A DNA stretch of 15,931 bases from CAYUIS01 sp964444825 (GTDB lineage: Bacteria > Chloroflexota > Anaerolineae > B4-G1): NCBI GenBank assembly GCA_964444825.1, contig CAYUIS010000128.1:1-15931 (forward strand), read 5' to 3'. The translations under genes and the position numbers were made by a program. This document shows positions 15,911 to 15,931 of this stretch, piece by piece. The notes under the pieces are model-generated. The model worked only from the letters and a program-made list of their open reading frames with translations. It was not told the DNA's origin and did no database searches. Every line of letters begins with the position of its first letter. The first letter of the stretch is position 1.

Positions 15911-15916
15911 TATAAT
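15911..15916 (+). promoter_or_regulatory. TATAAT on the plus strand near the right edge
   Basis: A perfect -10 hexamer on the plus strand, about 15 bp from the edge. The -35 region 17 bp upstream reads TTCGCC, a poor match. It could serve a divergent gene beyond the window, which cannot be checked here. Confidence 0.25.
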
Positions 15917-15931
15917 TGCCCCCTGCTGTTC

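Overview
The window looks like a chromosomal contig from an uncultured or poorly characterised member of the Chloroflexota (Anaerolineae-like). I infer this from gene content and style. Two proteins have TPR regions, a single membrane helix and long Pro/Thr-rich tails with repeated PTWTP units. There is a very large secreted protein built of PKD/Ig-like repeats. Coding sequence is moderately GC-rich, and strong AGGAGG/GGGG-type ribosome sites recur. This is family-style recognition, not a database result. Every gene I can support lies on the minus strand, so transcription runs from the right edge to the left edge. No tRNA, rRNA, CRISPR array, transposase or phage gene was found.

Right side (about 9.0-15.9 kb) is mainly housekeeping. 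A well-formed sigma70-type promoter (TTGCTA-17 bp-TATAAT) precedes gatC and gatA, two subunits of the tRNA-dependent amidotransferase. After a hairpin-containing spacer come a nucleotide-sugar dehydrogenase and, 4 bp later, a VTT/DedA-type membrane protein. Next is a small TPR protein with a membrane helix and a Pro/Thr tail containing an 18-residue Trp-containing tandem repeat. A second promoter (TTGCCT-17-TACAAT) drives asparaginyl-tRNA synthetase. It is followed by a 54-residue, very basic ORF with an excellent ribosome site, and then by thiamine diphosphokinase.

Left side (1-8.1 kb) holds two very large genes. The first encodes an 1151-residue CHAT-TPR protein with one membrane helix, a Pro/Thr/Ser linker and a C-terminal beta-rich domain. 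Its promoter (TTGACC-17-TATAAT) has its -35 box inside a perfect 14-bp palindrome. The CHAT fold is recognisable, but both catalytic positions are substituted. The second encodes a secreted or membrane-anchored protein with a degenerate M23 (LytM-like) domain, a NEW3-like domain, and PKD-like repeats mixed with two copies of a beta-sandwich module. It runs off the left edge and is broken by a 100-N assembly gap. The reading frames either side of the gap differ only because 100 is an arbitrary gap size; a 27-bp gap would restore one continuous frame.

The most unusual observation is this neighbouring pair on one strand: a CHAT pseudo-protease predicted to span the membrane and a surface protein headed by a degenerate M23 domain. 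A structured leader (hairpin flanked by 11-bp direct repeats) precedes the second gene. Whether the two work together is inference.
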